Origin: Sphingobacterium sp. UBA4616
GTDB lineage: Bacteria > Bacteroidota > Bacteroidia > Sphingobacteriales > Sphingobacteriaceae
Reading direction: 5' to 3'
Length of the DNA stretch: 64,000 nucleotides
NCBI GenBank assembly: GCA_002386525.1
Contig: DGIS01000020.1
Span: 62,001 to 126,000 of the forward strand
Shown: positions 9,777-18,376 of the stretch, piece by piece
Layout: each line of letters begins with the position of its first letter
How positions within the stretch are numbered: position 1 is the stretch's first letter
Translations under genes and position numbers: made by a program
The notes under the pieces: model-generated
What the model saw: only the letters and a program-made list of their open reading frames with translations
What the model was told of the DNA's origin: nothing
Database searches by the model: none

Positions 9777-9806
9777 TTTGGCAACCAAATACTTTTGCTA
9801 TCTTTG
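9777..9806 (+). promoter_or_regulatory. Promoter of rpsO
   Basis: TTTG (9777-9780), 18 bases, then TATCTTTG (9799-9806): a full match to the Bacteroidota sigma-A consensus. It predicts a leader of about 40 bases before the rpsO ATG. Confidence 0.7.
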
Positions 9807-9850
9807 CAGCCAATTAATAAAATTTTTAACGCTTTAATATTATTCAGGAA

Positions 9851-10129
9851 ATGTATTTAAGTAAAGAGTACAAAGCTGACATCTTCGCAGAATTCGCTGG
9901 ATCAGCTACAAACACAGGATCTACTGAAGGTCAAGTTGCTTTATTCACTAAGAGAATTGCTCACTTAACTGAGCACTTGAAAAAAAACAGAAAAGATTTC
10001 GGTACACAACGTTCCCTACAAATGTTAGTAGGTAAACGTCGTTCATTATTAGCTTATCTTTACAAAAAGGATATCAACCGTTACCGTGCGATCATTAAAG
10101 GTCTAGGTTTACGTGATATTATCAAATAA
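9851..10129 (+). CDS. rpsO: 30S ribosomal protein S15
   Basis: A 92-residue protein matching S15, which binds helices 20-22 of 16S rRNA and helps organise the platform of the small subunit. The family core is clear (TGSTEGQVALFTKRIAHLTEHL about residues 20-41, then the GKRRSLLAYL region). Length is within a few residues of the usual 89. It is followed by its own strong hairpin and then by foreign-looking DNA, instead of directly by pnp. Confidence 0.97.
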   Translation: MYLSKEYKADIFAEFAGSATNTGSTEGQVALFTKRIAHLTEHLKKNRKDFGTQRSLQMLVGKRRSLLAYLYKKDINRYRAIIKGLGLRDIIK

Positions 10130-10151
10130 GCTTTTATACAAAGGTGTTAAG

Positions 10152-10183
10152 AAAGCCATCCAATTTTTGGATGGCTTTTTTTG
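10152..10183 (+). terminator. Rho-independent terminator of rpsO
   Basis: A 12-bp perfect stem (10152-10163 with 10167-10178), 3-base loop and a run of T residues lie 23 bases after the rpsO stop. It marks the left limit of the insertion between rpsO and pnp. Confidence 0.85.
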
Positions 10184-10321
10184 TATTTATACAAAAATGA
10201 GGTACGCTTATTTTTAGCAAAATTCGGCACAGATTTCTTAGCGAAGTATTGTAATAAATGTATACATTTTATACGCGGGTTGCTTCGCTAACAATGCGAT
10301 CAGCTAAGTTCAAAAGTTCGC

Positions 10322-10540
10322 TTAGGCGATGTACACCTAAAGAAAGTGGGCGAGCATTTAAAACTGCCGTTTAACCTGCACTTTCATCTGAGCCGACATA
10401 CATTTGCTACCAATGCACTGAACAACGGTATGAGGATAGAGTATGTATGTAAGTTGCTTGACCACGCTACCGTACAGCAAACACAGGTATATCCAAAAAT
10501 TGTAAAATTTACTTTTTCTATGGGTTTTAATAAATCTTAA
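10322..10540 (+). pseudogene. Remnant of a tyrosine recombinase (integrase), C-terminal catalytic fragment
   Basis: An in-frame stretch of about 70 residues keeps the end of a phage-type integrase: HLSRHTFAT (the HxxR box), GMRIEYVCKLLDH (normally LLGH) and TQVYPKI with the nucleophilic Tyr. The N-terminal arm- and core-binding domains and the first catalytic Arg are absent; no recognisable integrase sequence lies upstream to the rpsO terminator. The only start available is a GTG at 10346, and the tail after PKIV is not integrase-like. It is a dead relic that documents a former integrative element here. Confidence 0.8.
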
Positions 10541-10641
10541 ATTCTAGTATTTCTATAAGTTGATAATTGATAAAAAGCTTTAAAATCATTAAAACTTGTA
10601 AGTAATGAAAGTTTTAATGATTTATTGGATGCCTTTGCACT

Positions 10642-11871
10642 ATGAGAAATTACACAAACCGCAAAGAATACCTGTCTAAATTATTAGCCTATAAAGATAA
10701 AGATCTTATCAAAGTAGTTAGTGGATTACGCAGAAGCGGGAAAAGCACCTTATTTGAATTTTATCGTCAAACCTTGGTGGAAATGGGTGTACCTGCAAGT
10801 CAAATTGTATTTCTGAACTTTGAAGATTTTGAACTGCATAAATTTCTCAACGATTTAGATGGTTTGTACGCACACATTATCGGAAATTTAGATTTGTCAA
10901 AACCAAGCTATGTTTTTTTGGATGAAATCCAAAACGTCAACGAGTTTGAGCGTTTGGTGGATGGATTATTTGTAAAGCCAAATATAGACGTTTACATTAC
11001 AGGGTCAAATGCTTTTTTGTTGTCAGGAGAACTAGCAACTTTATTGAGTGGACGATACATAGAAATTTCTATTTTGCCCTTTTCGTTCAAAGAATATTTA
11101 ATAGCAAGAGATATTGATACATCGAATAAATACCTCAACTATGAAGCTCTTTTCTTTGATTACATCAATGAAACGTCTTTGCCCAAAGGCGTTGAATTGC
11201 GTGAAGGTGGTTACGATATTATCCAAGAATATCTCGAAGCCATTTACACCACCATTGTTGAAAAGGACATTACCCAACGTCATCAGATTAACGATAAACG
11301 CGCTTTTGGTAATATTGTGAAATTCGTAGCTTCCAATATTGGAAATCCGCTTTCGCCTGGTAATATTGCTAAAACCTTAAAACAGGACGGGCAAACCACC
11401 CATAACACAACCGTAGAAAGGTATCTAGAATATCTAACAGCAAGTTTTGTGTTTTATAAAGTAAACCGTTTTGATTTGAAAGGAAGGAAGCAATTAGCTA
11501 CTCAGGAAAAATACTATTTGGTCGATGCAGGTTTGCTCAACGTCTTAACAGGTAAGGAGCGCACTACAGACAGAGGACACATTTTGGAAAATATTGTTTA
11601 TCTGGAACTGTTACGTAGAGGCAATAAAATTTGGACAGGTACAGCCCGAAATGCAGAAGTAGATTTTGTGTGCAGAACACCCAAAGGCGATATAGCATAT
11701 TATCAGGTAGCTTGGGAAATGTCTAATGAAAAGACCGTAGAACGTGAATTTGGCTCATTTGAGAAAATTAATGACAACTACCCGAAATATTTACTAACTA
11801 CAGACTCATTTACACAAGACCGGAATGGAGTTAAACATCTGAATGTGTTTAACTGGTTGCTTGAATTGTAA
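10642..11871 (+). CDS. AAA-type ATPase with C-terminal DUF4143 domain
   Basis: A 409-residue intact ORF of the COG1373 ATPase family. Walker A GLRRSGKST (28-36), Walker B VFLDEIQ (91-97) and the sensor-like YITGSNA (118-124) are all present. The C-terminal DUF4143 region carries the RNAEVDFV...YYQV pattern (about 345-370), which resembles a restriction-endonuclease-like fold. These ATPases are widespread, sporadically distributed and without an established role; links to toxin-antitoxin or mobile elements have been suggested. It lies between an integrase remnant and a broken regulator, so it was probably acquired with the element. It is the only gene of the island that appears fully intact. 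Confidence 0.85.
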   Translation: MRNYTNRKEYLSKLLAYKDKDLIKVVSGLRRSGKSTLFEFYRQTLVEMGVPASQIVFLNFEDFELHKFLNDLDGLYAHIIGNLDLSKPSYVFLDEIQNVNEFERLVDGLFVKPNIDVYITGSNAFLLSGELATLLSGRYIEISILPFSFKEYLIARDIDTSNKYLNYEALFFDYINETSLPKGVELREGGYDIIQEYLEAIYTTIVEKDITQRHQINDKRAFGNIVKFVASNIGNPLSPGNIAKTLKQDGQTTHNTTVERYLEYLTASFVFYKVNRFDLKGRKQLATQEKYYLVDAGLLNVLTGKERTTDRGHILENIVYLELLRRGNKIWTGTARNAEVDFVCRTPKGDIAYYQVAWEMSNEKTVEREFGSFEKINDNYPKYLLTTDSFTQDRNGVKHLNVFNWLLEL

Positions 11872-11880
11872 AGACAAAAT

Positions 11881-12147
11881 ATAGACGATAAAGAATTAAA
11901 GCGAATTTCAAGGCTTACAGCAATTTTAACTCAGTTACAAACCAAGCGTTTAATAACGGCTTCCGAATTAGCAGACAGATTTTCTATAAGTAAGAGAACT
12001 ATTTATAGGGACATTAAAGCATTGGAACAAGCAGGGATTCCTATACTTACTGAAGAAGGAAAAGGGATGGTCAGCTTCTCTCCCGAGGCTAAGCGTGATA
12101 GCGTAGCCATGCAAATATTAGTCGAAAAAGACAGAGAATTGAATTAA
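11881..12147 (+). pseudogene. Broken YafY/WYL-type transcriptional regulator, N-terminal HTH fragment
   Basis: The frame directly after the ATPase stop codes for a typical DeoR/YafY-type winged helix (KELKRISRLTAIL, then ASELADRFSISKRTIYRDIKALEQAGIPI), ending at 12147. It has no usable start: ATA at 11881 stands where the family has its initiating Met, so ATG to ATA is likely. Family similarity ends at EEGKG and the whole WYL effector domain is missing. It is therefore damaged at both ends. It is too short and starts wrongly to appear as an ordinary ORF. Confidence 0.75.
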
Positions 12148-12412
12148 GAAATGGAGTATAGTGGGATGGGTTACGCTAACTTCGGGCTTCGGCTGGGGAG
12201 CCCTTTGATAGGGGGCAAGTTAAGACCAAGTTATTGCCAAGTTCGCCCTGTAAGCAGTTTGAGTGTACAGTGAGTCCACGTTGAGTCCACCTTTTAAGCT
12301 GCTCTCACTGTGCCTGTATGTTTTTTACAAGTCGGGAGGGGGGCGGACTTGGGGCGAATTTGTCCATAAGCAATTTACAGCAAAGTCGCTTTTTATCGAT
12401 CCTGTAGTTTCC
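12148..12412. other. Non-coding, probably decayed DNA inside the island
   Basis: About 265 bases with no recognisable gene. There is a G-rich stretch, a small hairpin (GGGCT/AGCCC near 12187-12206) and a tandem GAGTCCAC near 12272-12293. A frame open from 12263 leads into the next ORF but has no family resemblance that I can see. It may be scar sequence from deletions. Confidence 0.4.
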
Positions 12413-12766
12413 ATGAACAAGAAGAAAGATCTTAAAATATCATTCCCCGAGTTTGATATCAAAAGAGCGCTGGTCCTTCCTGACAAATGCAATGCCGTGG
12501 TATTCAAATTTCATGCCTTCTCATTTGATTTTGATGAGTTTGAGCCCACAGAGATAAAAGAGGTAGAATGGGAATACGATGTTAAGTATAAAGAGGATGT
12601 GATACCGGCAAAAAACTTGACCGTTAAATGTGGCGATTTTGTCGGTAGTTCAATATTTGTGGGATTTACTATGCTGTATCTGGAAAAGGGAAGCTATCGG
12701 TCAAATGTGCTCAATGAGATAGATTTTAATCCAGCTTCGATTCTAGCAGCTTTTCAGCTTGTGTAA
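12413..12766 (+). CDS. Hypothetical protein, possibly the C-terminal part of a larger gene
   Basis: I do not recognise this protein. From the ATG at 12413 it has 117 residues, is soluble, acidic and aromatic-rich, with predicted beta-strand alternation (KISFPEFDIKRALVLP, FKFHAFSFDFDEF). The frame is open back to 12263, but those 50 residues look unlike protein, so the shorter start is preferred. There is no obvious ribosome-binding site. It sits between decayed DNA and the pnp promoter and may be the surviving end of a gene truncated by the same rearrangements. Confidence 0.45.
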   Translation: MNKKKDLKISFPEFDIKRALVLPDKCNAVVFKFHAFSFDFDEFEPTEIKEVEWEYDVKYKEDVIPAKNLTVKCGDFVGSSIFVGFTMLYLEKGSYRSNVLNEIDFNPASILAAFQLV

Positions 12767-12844
12767 GGTATAAGGCACATTTTTGGGAAACGAAAATTAA
12801 AATTGAATTGATATATAGTATTTGCGTATTTAGCCTGCTGTTAA

Positions 12845-12877
12845 TTGCACTAATCTTAATATTTTAATTTACCTTTG
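12845..12877 (+). promoter_or_regulatory. Candidate promoter of pnp
   Basis: TTG (12845-12847), 22 bases, then TACCTTTG (12870-12877), a perfect -7 element. It lies 73 bases before the pnp ATG. With the rpsO terminator and the insertion upstream, pnp must rely on this promoter. Confidence 0.6.
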
Positions 12878-12950
12878 TGCTGAAATCTAATGTATTTAAA
12901 ATATTGGCATGCTGCCAACAAGACGAAAAGCATGTCGCAAACAAGATTAA

Positions 12951-15137
12951 ATGAATTACAACGAAATTAAAACAACCATCGATATGGGTAATGGCACCCA
13001 GATCGAATTGTCTACAGGAAAATTGGCAAAGCAAGCTGATGGTGCTGTAGTATTAAAACAAGGCAATACGATGTTGCTTGCGACAGTCGTTTCTGCTAAA
13101 GAAGCTAAATCTGGTGTCGATTTTTTACCTTTATCTGTAGATTATCAAGAAAAATATGCGGCAACTGGCCGTATTCCAGGTGGTTTCTTACGTCGTGAAG
13201 CTAGATTGTCAGACTATGAGGTGTTGATCTCACGTTTGGTAGACCGTGCATTGCGTCCTTTGTTCCCTGAAAATTATCATGCAGATACTCAAGTGGCAAT
13301 TAGCTTAATTTCTGCAGATAAAGATATTATGCCTGACGCTTTAGCAGGCTTGGCTGCTTCTGCGGCAATCGCAGTATCTGATATTCCTTTTAATGGCCCT
13401 ATCTCAGAAGTTCGTGTAGCAAAAATTAACGGTGAGTTGGTGATCAACCCAAAATTATCTGACCTGGAAAATGCAACATTAGAATTTATCGTTGCTGGTT
13501 CTGCGCAAGATATTGGCATGGTAGAAGGTGAAGCGAAAGAAATTTCTGAAGCTGAAATGGTAGAAGCGATTGCTTTTGCGCACGAGGCAATCAAAAAGCA
13601 AGTTGCAGCTCAGGTAGAATTGGCCAATCTGGTTGGTAAAACTGTTAAACGGGAATACAACCACGAACCAGAAAATTTAGAATTGAGAGATTCAATCTTT
13701 GCAGCTACTTACGATAAAGTGTATGCTATTGCAAAATCAGCATCTACCAAACATGACCGTTCTGAAAGTTTTGCGAAGATTGCAGAAGAATATAGAGCAA
13801 CAATGCCTGAGGAATTGGATGATGATACAGCATTCTTGTTTAAGAAATATTTCCACGATGTGCAGTATGATGCTGTTCGTAATCTTGTATTGGACGAAGG
13901 AATTCGTTTAGATGGTCGTGACGTACGTACAGTTCGTCCAATCTGGTCTGAAGTAGATTACTTGCCTGCTGCGCACGGTTCCGCTGTATTCACACGTGGT
14001 GAAACACAATCATTGACTTCGGTTACTTTGGGTGCTAAAGATGATGAGCAAATGATCGATGGTGCTTTTATCAACGGTTATAATAAATTTATTCTTCACT
14101 ATAACTTCCCTGCATTCTCTACAGGTGAGGTCAGACCTAACAGAGGTCCGGGTCGTCGTGAAGTTGGTCACGGTAACTTGGCTATGCGCTCATTGAAACA
14201 GGTTCTTCCGGCAGACAATGAAAATCCATATACTATCCGTGTAGTTTCTGATATCCTAGAATCCAATGGTTCGTCTTCTATGGCAACGGTATGTGCCGGT
14301 ACATTAGCGCTTTTAGATGCTGGTGTGAAGTTAAAAGCTCCAGTTTCGGGTATTGCCATGGGATTAATTTCTGATGAGACAACTGGTAAATATGCGATCT
14401 TATCGGATATCTTAGGTGATGAAGATCATTTGGGAGATATGGACTTTAAAGTAACGGGAACTGAAAAGGGTATCGTTGCCTGTCAAATGGACTTAAAAAT
14501 CAATGGTTTGAAATGGGAAGTCTTGACGCAAGCGTTGGATCAAGCAAAAGAAGCGCGTTTGCACATCTTAGGCGAGATGAAGAAAACCATTGATGCTCCT
14601 CGTGAAGATTACAAACCTCATGCACCACGTATCGTTCAATTGTTGATCGACAAAGAATTTATTGGCGCTGTAATCGGACCTGGTGGTAAAATTATCCAAG
14701 AAATGCAACGTGAAACTGGTGCTACGATTTCAATCGAAGAAGTTGATAACAAAGGTGTTGTTCAGGTCTTTGCTGATAATAAAGCTGCTATAGATGATGC
14801 CGTAGGCCGTATCAAAGCGATTGCTTCTAAACCTGAGATTGGAGAAACTTACGAAGGTAAGGTGAAATCCATCATGGCATTTGGTGCGTTCGTTGAAATC
14901 ATGCCAGGTAAAGATGGTTTATTGCATATCTCTGAAATCGACTGGAAGCGTCTTGAAACCATGGACGGTATCTTCAAAGAAGGGGATAAAGTCACTGTAA
15001 AATTGTTGGACATTGACAAACAAGGTAAGATGAAGCTTTCACGTAAAGCATTATTACCGCGCCCGCCAAGAGAAGACAAGCCAAAACAGGATAAACCTGC
15101 TGGCGAAGCTCCTGTAGCTGGTGCTGGTCAGGAATAA
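12951..15137 (+). CDS. pnp: Polyribonucleotide nucleotidyltransferase (PNPase)
   Basis: A 728-residue enzyme that degrades RNA 3' to 5' with phosphate and can add tails; it works in mRNA turnover in the cytoplasm. Two RNase PH-like domains (about 1-230 and 310-545, the second with the FRRE-like [11 protein letters not shown] segment), a KH domain ([11 protein letters not shown], about 573-583) and an S1 domain (about 625-695, [15 protein letters not shown]) appear in the canonical order. Length is normal. In many bacteria pnp directly follows rpsO; here about 2.8 kb separates them. Confidence 0.97.
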   Translation: MNYNEIKTTIDMGNGTQIELSTGKLAKQADGAVVLKQGNTMLLATVVSAKEAKSGVDFLPLSVDYQEKYAATGRIPGGFLRREARLSDYEVLISRLVDRALRPLFPENYHADTQVAISLISADKDIMPDALAGLAASAAIAVSDIPFNGPISEVRVAKINGELVINPKLSDLENATLEFIVAGSAQDIGMVEGEAKEISEAEMVEAIAFAHEAIKKQVAAQVELANLVGKTVKREYNHEPENLELRDSIFAATYDKVYAIAKSASTKHDRSESFAKIAEEYRATMPEELDDDTAFLFKKYFHDVQYDAVRNLVLDEGIRLDGRDVRTVRPIWSEVDYLPAAHGSAVFTRGETQSLTSVTLGAKDDEQMIDGAFINGYNKFILHYNFPAFSTGEVRPNRGPGRREVGHGNLAMRSLKQVLPADNENPYTIRVVSDILESNGSSSMATVCAGTLALLDAGVKLKAPVSGIAMGLISDETTGKYAILSDILGDEDHLGDMDFKVTGTEKGIVACQMDLKINGLKWEVLTQALDQAKEARLHILGEMKKTIDAPREDYKPHAPRIVQLLIDKEFIGAVIGPGGKIIQEMQRETGATISIEEVDNKGVVQVFADNKAAIDDAVGRIKAIASKPEIGETYEGKVKSIMAFGAFVEIMPGKDGLLHISEIDWKRLETMDGIFKEGDKVTVKLLDIDKQGKMKLSRKALLPRPPREDKPKQDKPAGEAPVAGAGQE

Positions 15138-15161
15138 ACCTGTTACGCAATAGATAAGAAA

Positions 15162-15185
15162 AGCCCGCTTTACGCGGGCTTTTTT
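15162..15185 (+). terminator. Rho-independent terminator of pnp
   Basis: A 7-bp GC-rich stem (AGCCCGC/GCGGGCT, 15162-15168 with 15174-15180) with a 5-base loop and a T run, 24 bases past the pnp stop. Confidence 0.85.
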
Positions 15186-15204
15186 ATGTTCTACTCGTTT
15201 CAAG

Positions 15205-15225
15205 AAAATTCCCGCTGAATCGGGA
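15205..15225 (-). terminator. Short hairpin after the TIG-domain gene
   Basis: A TCCCG/CGGGA stem (15210-15214 with 15221-15225), followed on the minus strand by AATTTTCTT, lies 18 bases after the stop of the convergent lipoprotein gene. The stem is short, so it is a weak call. Confidence 0.45.
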
Positions 15226-15242
15226 CCTTATTCAAGCGAATA

Positions 15243-16901
15243 CTATTTGTCCAATAAGGTGAAATTATCTTTATGTGTCACAGATTGTCCAGCTGTAACG
15301 ACGGTTAATTTCATTGCGCCCGGAGACACGTTGGAAGGTACCGTTACCAATATGGTATTGGAAGAAACGCTATTGGGAGATACTGCTATTGAACCGAATT
15401 TGACAACGGTATCGTAGTTTTGGACAAATCCCGATCCTTTGATCGTTAAAACTGTTCCAGGTACGGCGGATGTCGGATTGAAGGAAGTAAAGGAGGGACC
15501 CACGATCTCGAATTCACCAGGAACAGTGACTCGTTTGTTTGGAAATTCAATGCTAATCTTTACATTACCTTCGGGCATCCCATAAGGAACAGTTACCTGC
15601 AGATTTGTAGCAGAAGTGGCTGTACCACCCGCTTGTATTGAACCAAAATATACCGTATACCAAGTTCCTGAAATAAAATTCCCAGTAATATTGATCAGCT
15701 GCAAAGAACTTCCTGACTTAGGAGCAAAGCTCGTGGCCGCATAACCCATAATTTTTAATTTTCTTGGAGCTTGTACTTCATGGGGGCCGACCTTCAAATA
15801 AAGGGAATGATCGCCTTCTGAAGCATTGTCTGGTATAGTGTAATGGTAGGTATTTCTGTCGTAGAACGAAACGTCCGTGTAACTTCCTGTCCCTAATTTC
15901 ACTAAAGGGCGTCCTTCGCCACCATCGCTCATTGGCGGAAAATTAGTGCCACGGATTAGGATAGCCTGTCCTGGATAAACCGACTCGGGCGACAGTTCAC
16001 TGATCACTGGCGGAGTGACGGTGAAGGTTCCTAATACTTTTTTCTTTCCATTAATGGTTATCGCAAGATCTGAGCTTTCCTTGGCAGTGAAGGGTACATT
16101 GACTGTTGAGTAATAATATGTGGGATTAAGAAGTTGATTTCCCATTTCAACCTGAATGTTTGAACTGCCATAATAATCGGGTAGATTATCTCCGGTAAAT
16201 TTCAATTCTGACCCCACTGGACCAGATTTGGGCGAGAAATCTTTATAATTTGCTAACATTTGTAAGGAGCTATTGCCGGCTGGAGTGGATCCAATCTTTA
16301 TGGAAACGTTGACAGAATTACCATGGTTGGCTTGTATACCGCTAGGTACCTCCGCACTTATTTCGGTTGAGCTTACTGATACAGTCTTCGCCCTGACATT
16401 GCCGATCGTAACAGCGGTATTATTGATGGTCGCATCGAAAAATGTTCCCACAACTTTGATAATGTCGCCCGACATGGCCATTTTTGGTGTAATGTCTCCC
16501 ATTGAAGAACTGGGTAGATTGATATTCAGCATTGCGCCAAAAACAGTACCCTTGGAATCCCGTAAATAGGATCTCACCCAGATGGTATTGTAGTAGTTAG
16601 ATAACGCACTGTCCACTCTAATCTGTTTACGAAACTCTCCCTCTTTAGCATCTTTGCCCAATGAAACTTTTATGCCCTTATTTTCCCCAACTTCCTGCGT
16701 TGAATTATAAATAAAGCCGTATTCTACAGTCTCCTCACTGCCTGTTTTCGCAATGTTTCCAACAACCTCAAATGAGGTGGATGATAGTGCTGTAATGGAT
16801 AAGGTCTGCACAGCAGGAGGCGTAAAATCATCCTTTTTGCAGGAAAAAATCACCCCAGATAACAAGATAAAAACAATACAAAGTATTTTAGTCCCTTTCA
16901 T
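15243..16901 (-). CDS. IPT/TIG-repeat surface lipoprotein
   Basis: A 552-residue lipoprotein (signal peptide with lipobox Cys at about residue 21, ISGVIFSC-like) made of about five IPT/TIG immunoglobulin-like repeats. Each shows the PxSxxxGxxxxIxGxxF pattern and a following strand ending in VTVP or similar (around FSPKSGPVGS, LSPESVYPGQ, FAPKSGSS, FNPTSAVPGT). An N-terminal region resembles fibronectin-like beta sandwiches. Such proteins bind glycans or make surface contacts in this phylum. The ATG at 16901 is preferred over a TTG at 16910. It lies 22 bp after a beta-barrel gene and is probably cotranscribed with it. The partner and ligand are unknown. Confidence 0.8.
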   Translation of the reverse strand: MKGTKILCIVFILLSGVIFSCKKDDFTPPAVQTLSITALSSTSFEVVGNIAKTGSEETVEYGFIYNSTQEVGENKGIKVSLGKDAKEGEFRKQIRVDSALSNYYNTIWVRSYLRDSKGTVFGAMLNINLPSSSMGDITPKMAMSGDIIKVVGTFFDATINNTAVTIGNVRAKTVSVSSTEISAEVPSGIQANHGNSVNVSIKIGSTPAGNSSLQMLANYKDFSPKSGPVGSELKFTGDNLPDYYGSSNIQVEMGNQLLNPTYYYSTVNVPFTAKESSDLAITINGKKKVLGTFTVTPPVISELSPESVYPGQAILIRGTNFPPMSDGGEGRPLVKLGTGSYTDVSFYDRNTYHYTIPDNASEGDHSLYLKVGPHEVQAPRKLKIMGYAATSFAPKSGSSLQLINITGNFISGTWYTVYFGSIQAGGTATSATNLQVTVPYGMPEGNVKISIEFPNKRVTVPGEFEIVGPSFTSFNPTSAVPGTVLTIKGSGFVQNYDTVVKFGSIAVSPNSVSSNTILVTVPSNVSPGAMKLTVVTAGQSVTHKDNFTLLDK

Positions 16902-16923
16902 AATAATCAATTAGCTGCCGTTT

Positions 16924-17679
16924 TTAAAATGAATATCCTACTCTGACACCGTTCACCAAAGCGCTCTTAAATGTCTTGGTTTTGTTTTCTGAAATATAAG
17001 AGCCATAACCAGGGTCAGTGCCGGTCACTGTAACATCAGGTTTTTTATACTTTGTGTGTAAATAACCTAAATTAAACTCATATCCAACAAACAGTCCTTT
17101 TGATACGTAGAAATCAAATCCCGCAACTGCGTAGCCTCCAAATCTTGTATAACCATTTGGAACCAGCTGCATCGACGTATAATATCCATTGTTGGTCTGT
17201 TGATAGATTACCTCCATCGAGGCATTCTTTATATTCATTGTATAGGCGCTGGTCGATAGTTCCTGTTTGCTAGTTTTTGAACCTATGGAGACATCAAAGC
17301 CAATATAGGGCGATAGCCTGGAGCTGCCTTTAAAATGCTTTTCTATACCAAAATTGATATCAAGCGCTGTACTTTTTCTGTTATTGGAATTAAAATAGCC
17401 GTTTGTACCATAAGGGTTACCATAATTTGCAGCGGAATCGAGTATGTCAATCCCAATTCCCAAACGCAAAGCAAGATCGTCCTGGACAAAATATCTTCCT
17501 TTTATCTGATTTAGTGCATTGTTTAAGCTCAGATTTCCTTTAAAAGGGTTGAAATTCAGTTCGGTAACAAAACTGCCTTTTTTTGATTTAATGCCTTCGT
17601 TTTGGTTGTCAACCGGGGTTTGCGCATAGGCAACACGGGCCACTCCTAATAATAGGATAGCCGATAAGATTCTTTTCAT
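16924..17679 (-). CDS. Outer-membrane beta-barrel protein
   Basis: A 251-residue protein with a signal peptide (about residues 1-19, ending AYAQ) and the alternating aromatic/polar strands of a small eight-stranded-type barrel, ending in Phe (VRVGYSF). It precedes the TIG-repeat lipoprotein and probably shares its promoter. It may anchor or display that protein; this is inferred from adjacency only. Confidence 0.75.
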   Translation of the reverse strand: MKRILSAILLLGVARVAYAQTPVDNQNEGIKSKKGSFVTELNFNPFKGNLSLNNALNQIKGRYFVQDDLALRLGIGIDILDSAANYGNPYGTNGYFNSNNRKSTALDINFGIEKHFKGSSRLSPYIGFDVSIGSKTSKQELSTSAYTMNIKNASMEVIYQQTNNGYYTSMQLVPNGYTRFGGYAVAGFDFYVSKGLFVGYEFNLGYLHTKYKKPDVTVTGTDPGYGSYISENKTKTFKSALVNGVRVGYSF

Positions 17680-17701
17680 AAAATATATTAAACTAACGGG
17701 A

Positions 17702-17731
17702 TAAATATAGCGCTTTATAGGCTGTTTTCAA
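17702..17731 (-). promoter_or_regulatory. Candidate promoter of the beta-barrel/TIG operon
   Basis: On the minus strand TTTG (TTG at 17729-17731), 19 bases, then TATATTTA (17702-17709), one base off the -7 consensus. The expected leader is about 18 bases. Confidence 0.5.
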
Positions 17732-17930
17732 ACCTTTTGTTAAAGTTTTAATTGCTAGATAGGGTAGATGATCAACGTAAATCTTTAGGTGTGGATTGAA
17801 TACCTTATGTTGCATACTTTGCAATAGCAAGAAATTTATGTGTAAATACTTAGTTGTTAATTGATTATTAATAGCAGTGCGAGGAGCGCCAACTTTATTG
17901 AGGGTATGTATTTTTTAGGTAAATAAAGAT

Positions 17931-17969
17931 AAACAAATCAGGCTGTCGATCCGACAGCCTGATTTGTTT
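17931..17969 (-). terminator. Strong hairpin after the DUF493 gene
   Basis: An 18-bp perfect inverted repeat (17931-17948 with 17952-17969) with a 3-base loop begins 3 bases past the DUF493 stop. The stem ends in TTTGTTT and T-rich sequence follows on the minus strand. The rest of the 293-base gap holds only the divergent promoter at 17702-17731. Confidence 0.8.
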
Positions 17970-17972
17970 ATT

Positions 17973-18299
17973 TTATAACATGATAACACCTTTGATCTTC
18001 GCTACTTCTTTGTAGAAGTAGATCACCTGGTCGGCGTCTTTTACGTTCAAGTTTACAGTAATTGAAGTATACTTACCTGTTTTGGAATCCTTAAAATCAA
18101 ACTGAGCACCTGTGTCATCAAATACACGTTGGATTTGATTGAAGTGATCCTGATCTTTTGGTAAGATAAACTTGTACGTATAATCCTTTGGAAATGTTTC
18201 TAAGTCTTCTAAGCGCTCTTTAAAAGTTTCATAGAAGTCTTTTGGATTATCACCTCCATCCGGGATATCTTGTATATTGATGTTTTTGTAATCTGCCAT
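17973..18299 (-). CDS. DUF493 family protein
   Basis: A 108-residue cytoplasmic protein with the DUF493 pattern: FYETFKERLEDLETFPKDYTYKFI near the N-terminus and the closing YKEVAKIKGVIML. The fold is ferredoxin-like (YbeD type) and its molecular role is not established; an ACT-like regulatory role has been proposed for the fold. It has its own terminator and lies downstream of the GH92 gene on the same strand with a 77-bp gap. Confidence 0.85.
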   Translation of the reverse strand: MADYKNINIQDIPDGGDNPKDFYETFKERLEDLETFPKDYTYKFILPKDQDHFNQIQRVFDDTGAQFDFKDSKTGKYTSITVNLNVKDADQVIYFYKEVAKIKGVIML

Positions 18300-18376
18300 T
18301 TTTTGTTTCTCCTTAAATATGTTATTAAGGTGTTAACAACTATTAATCCAGTAATGTTTTACTGACAATTTTTCAG

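Noticed and set aside
10642..11871. DUF4143 ATPase as part of a defence system
   Set aside because: Its neighbours are broken or unrelated; no nuclease, reverse transcriptase, toxin partner or other defence gene is beside it, so only the family name is supported.
12263..12412. N-terminal extension of the orphan ORF in the island
   Set aside because: The 50 extra residues have no ribosome-binding site and look like translated non-coding DNA; the ATG at 12413 is more credible.
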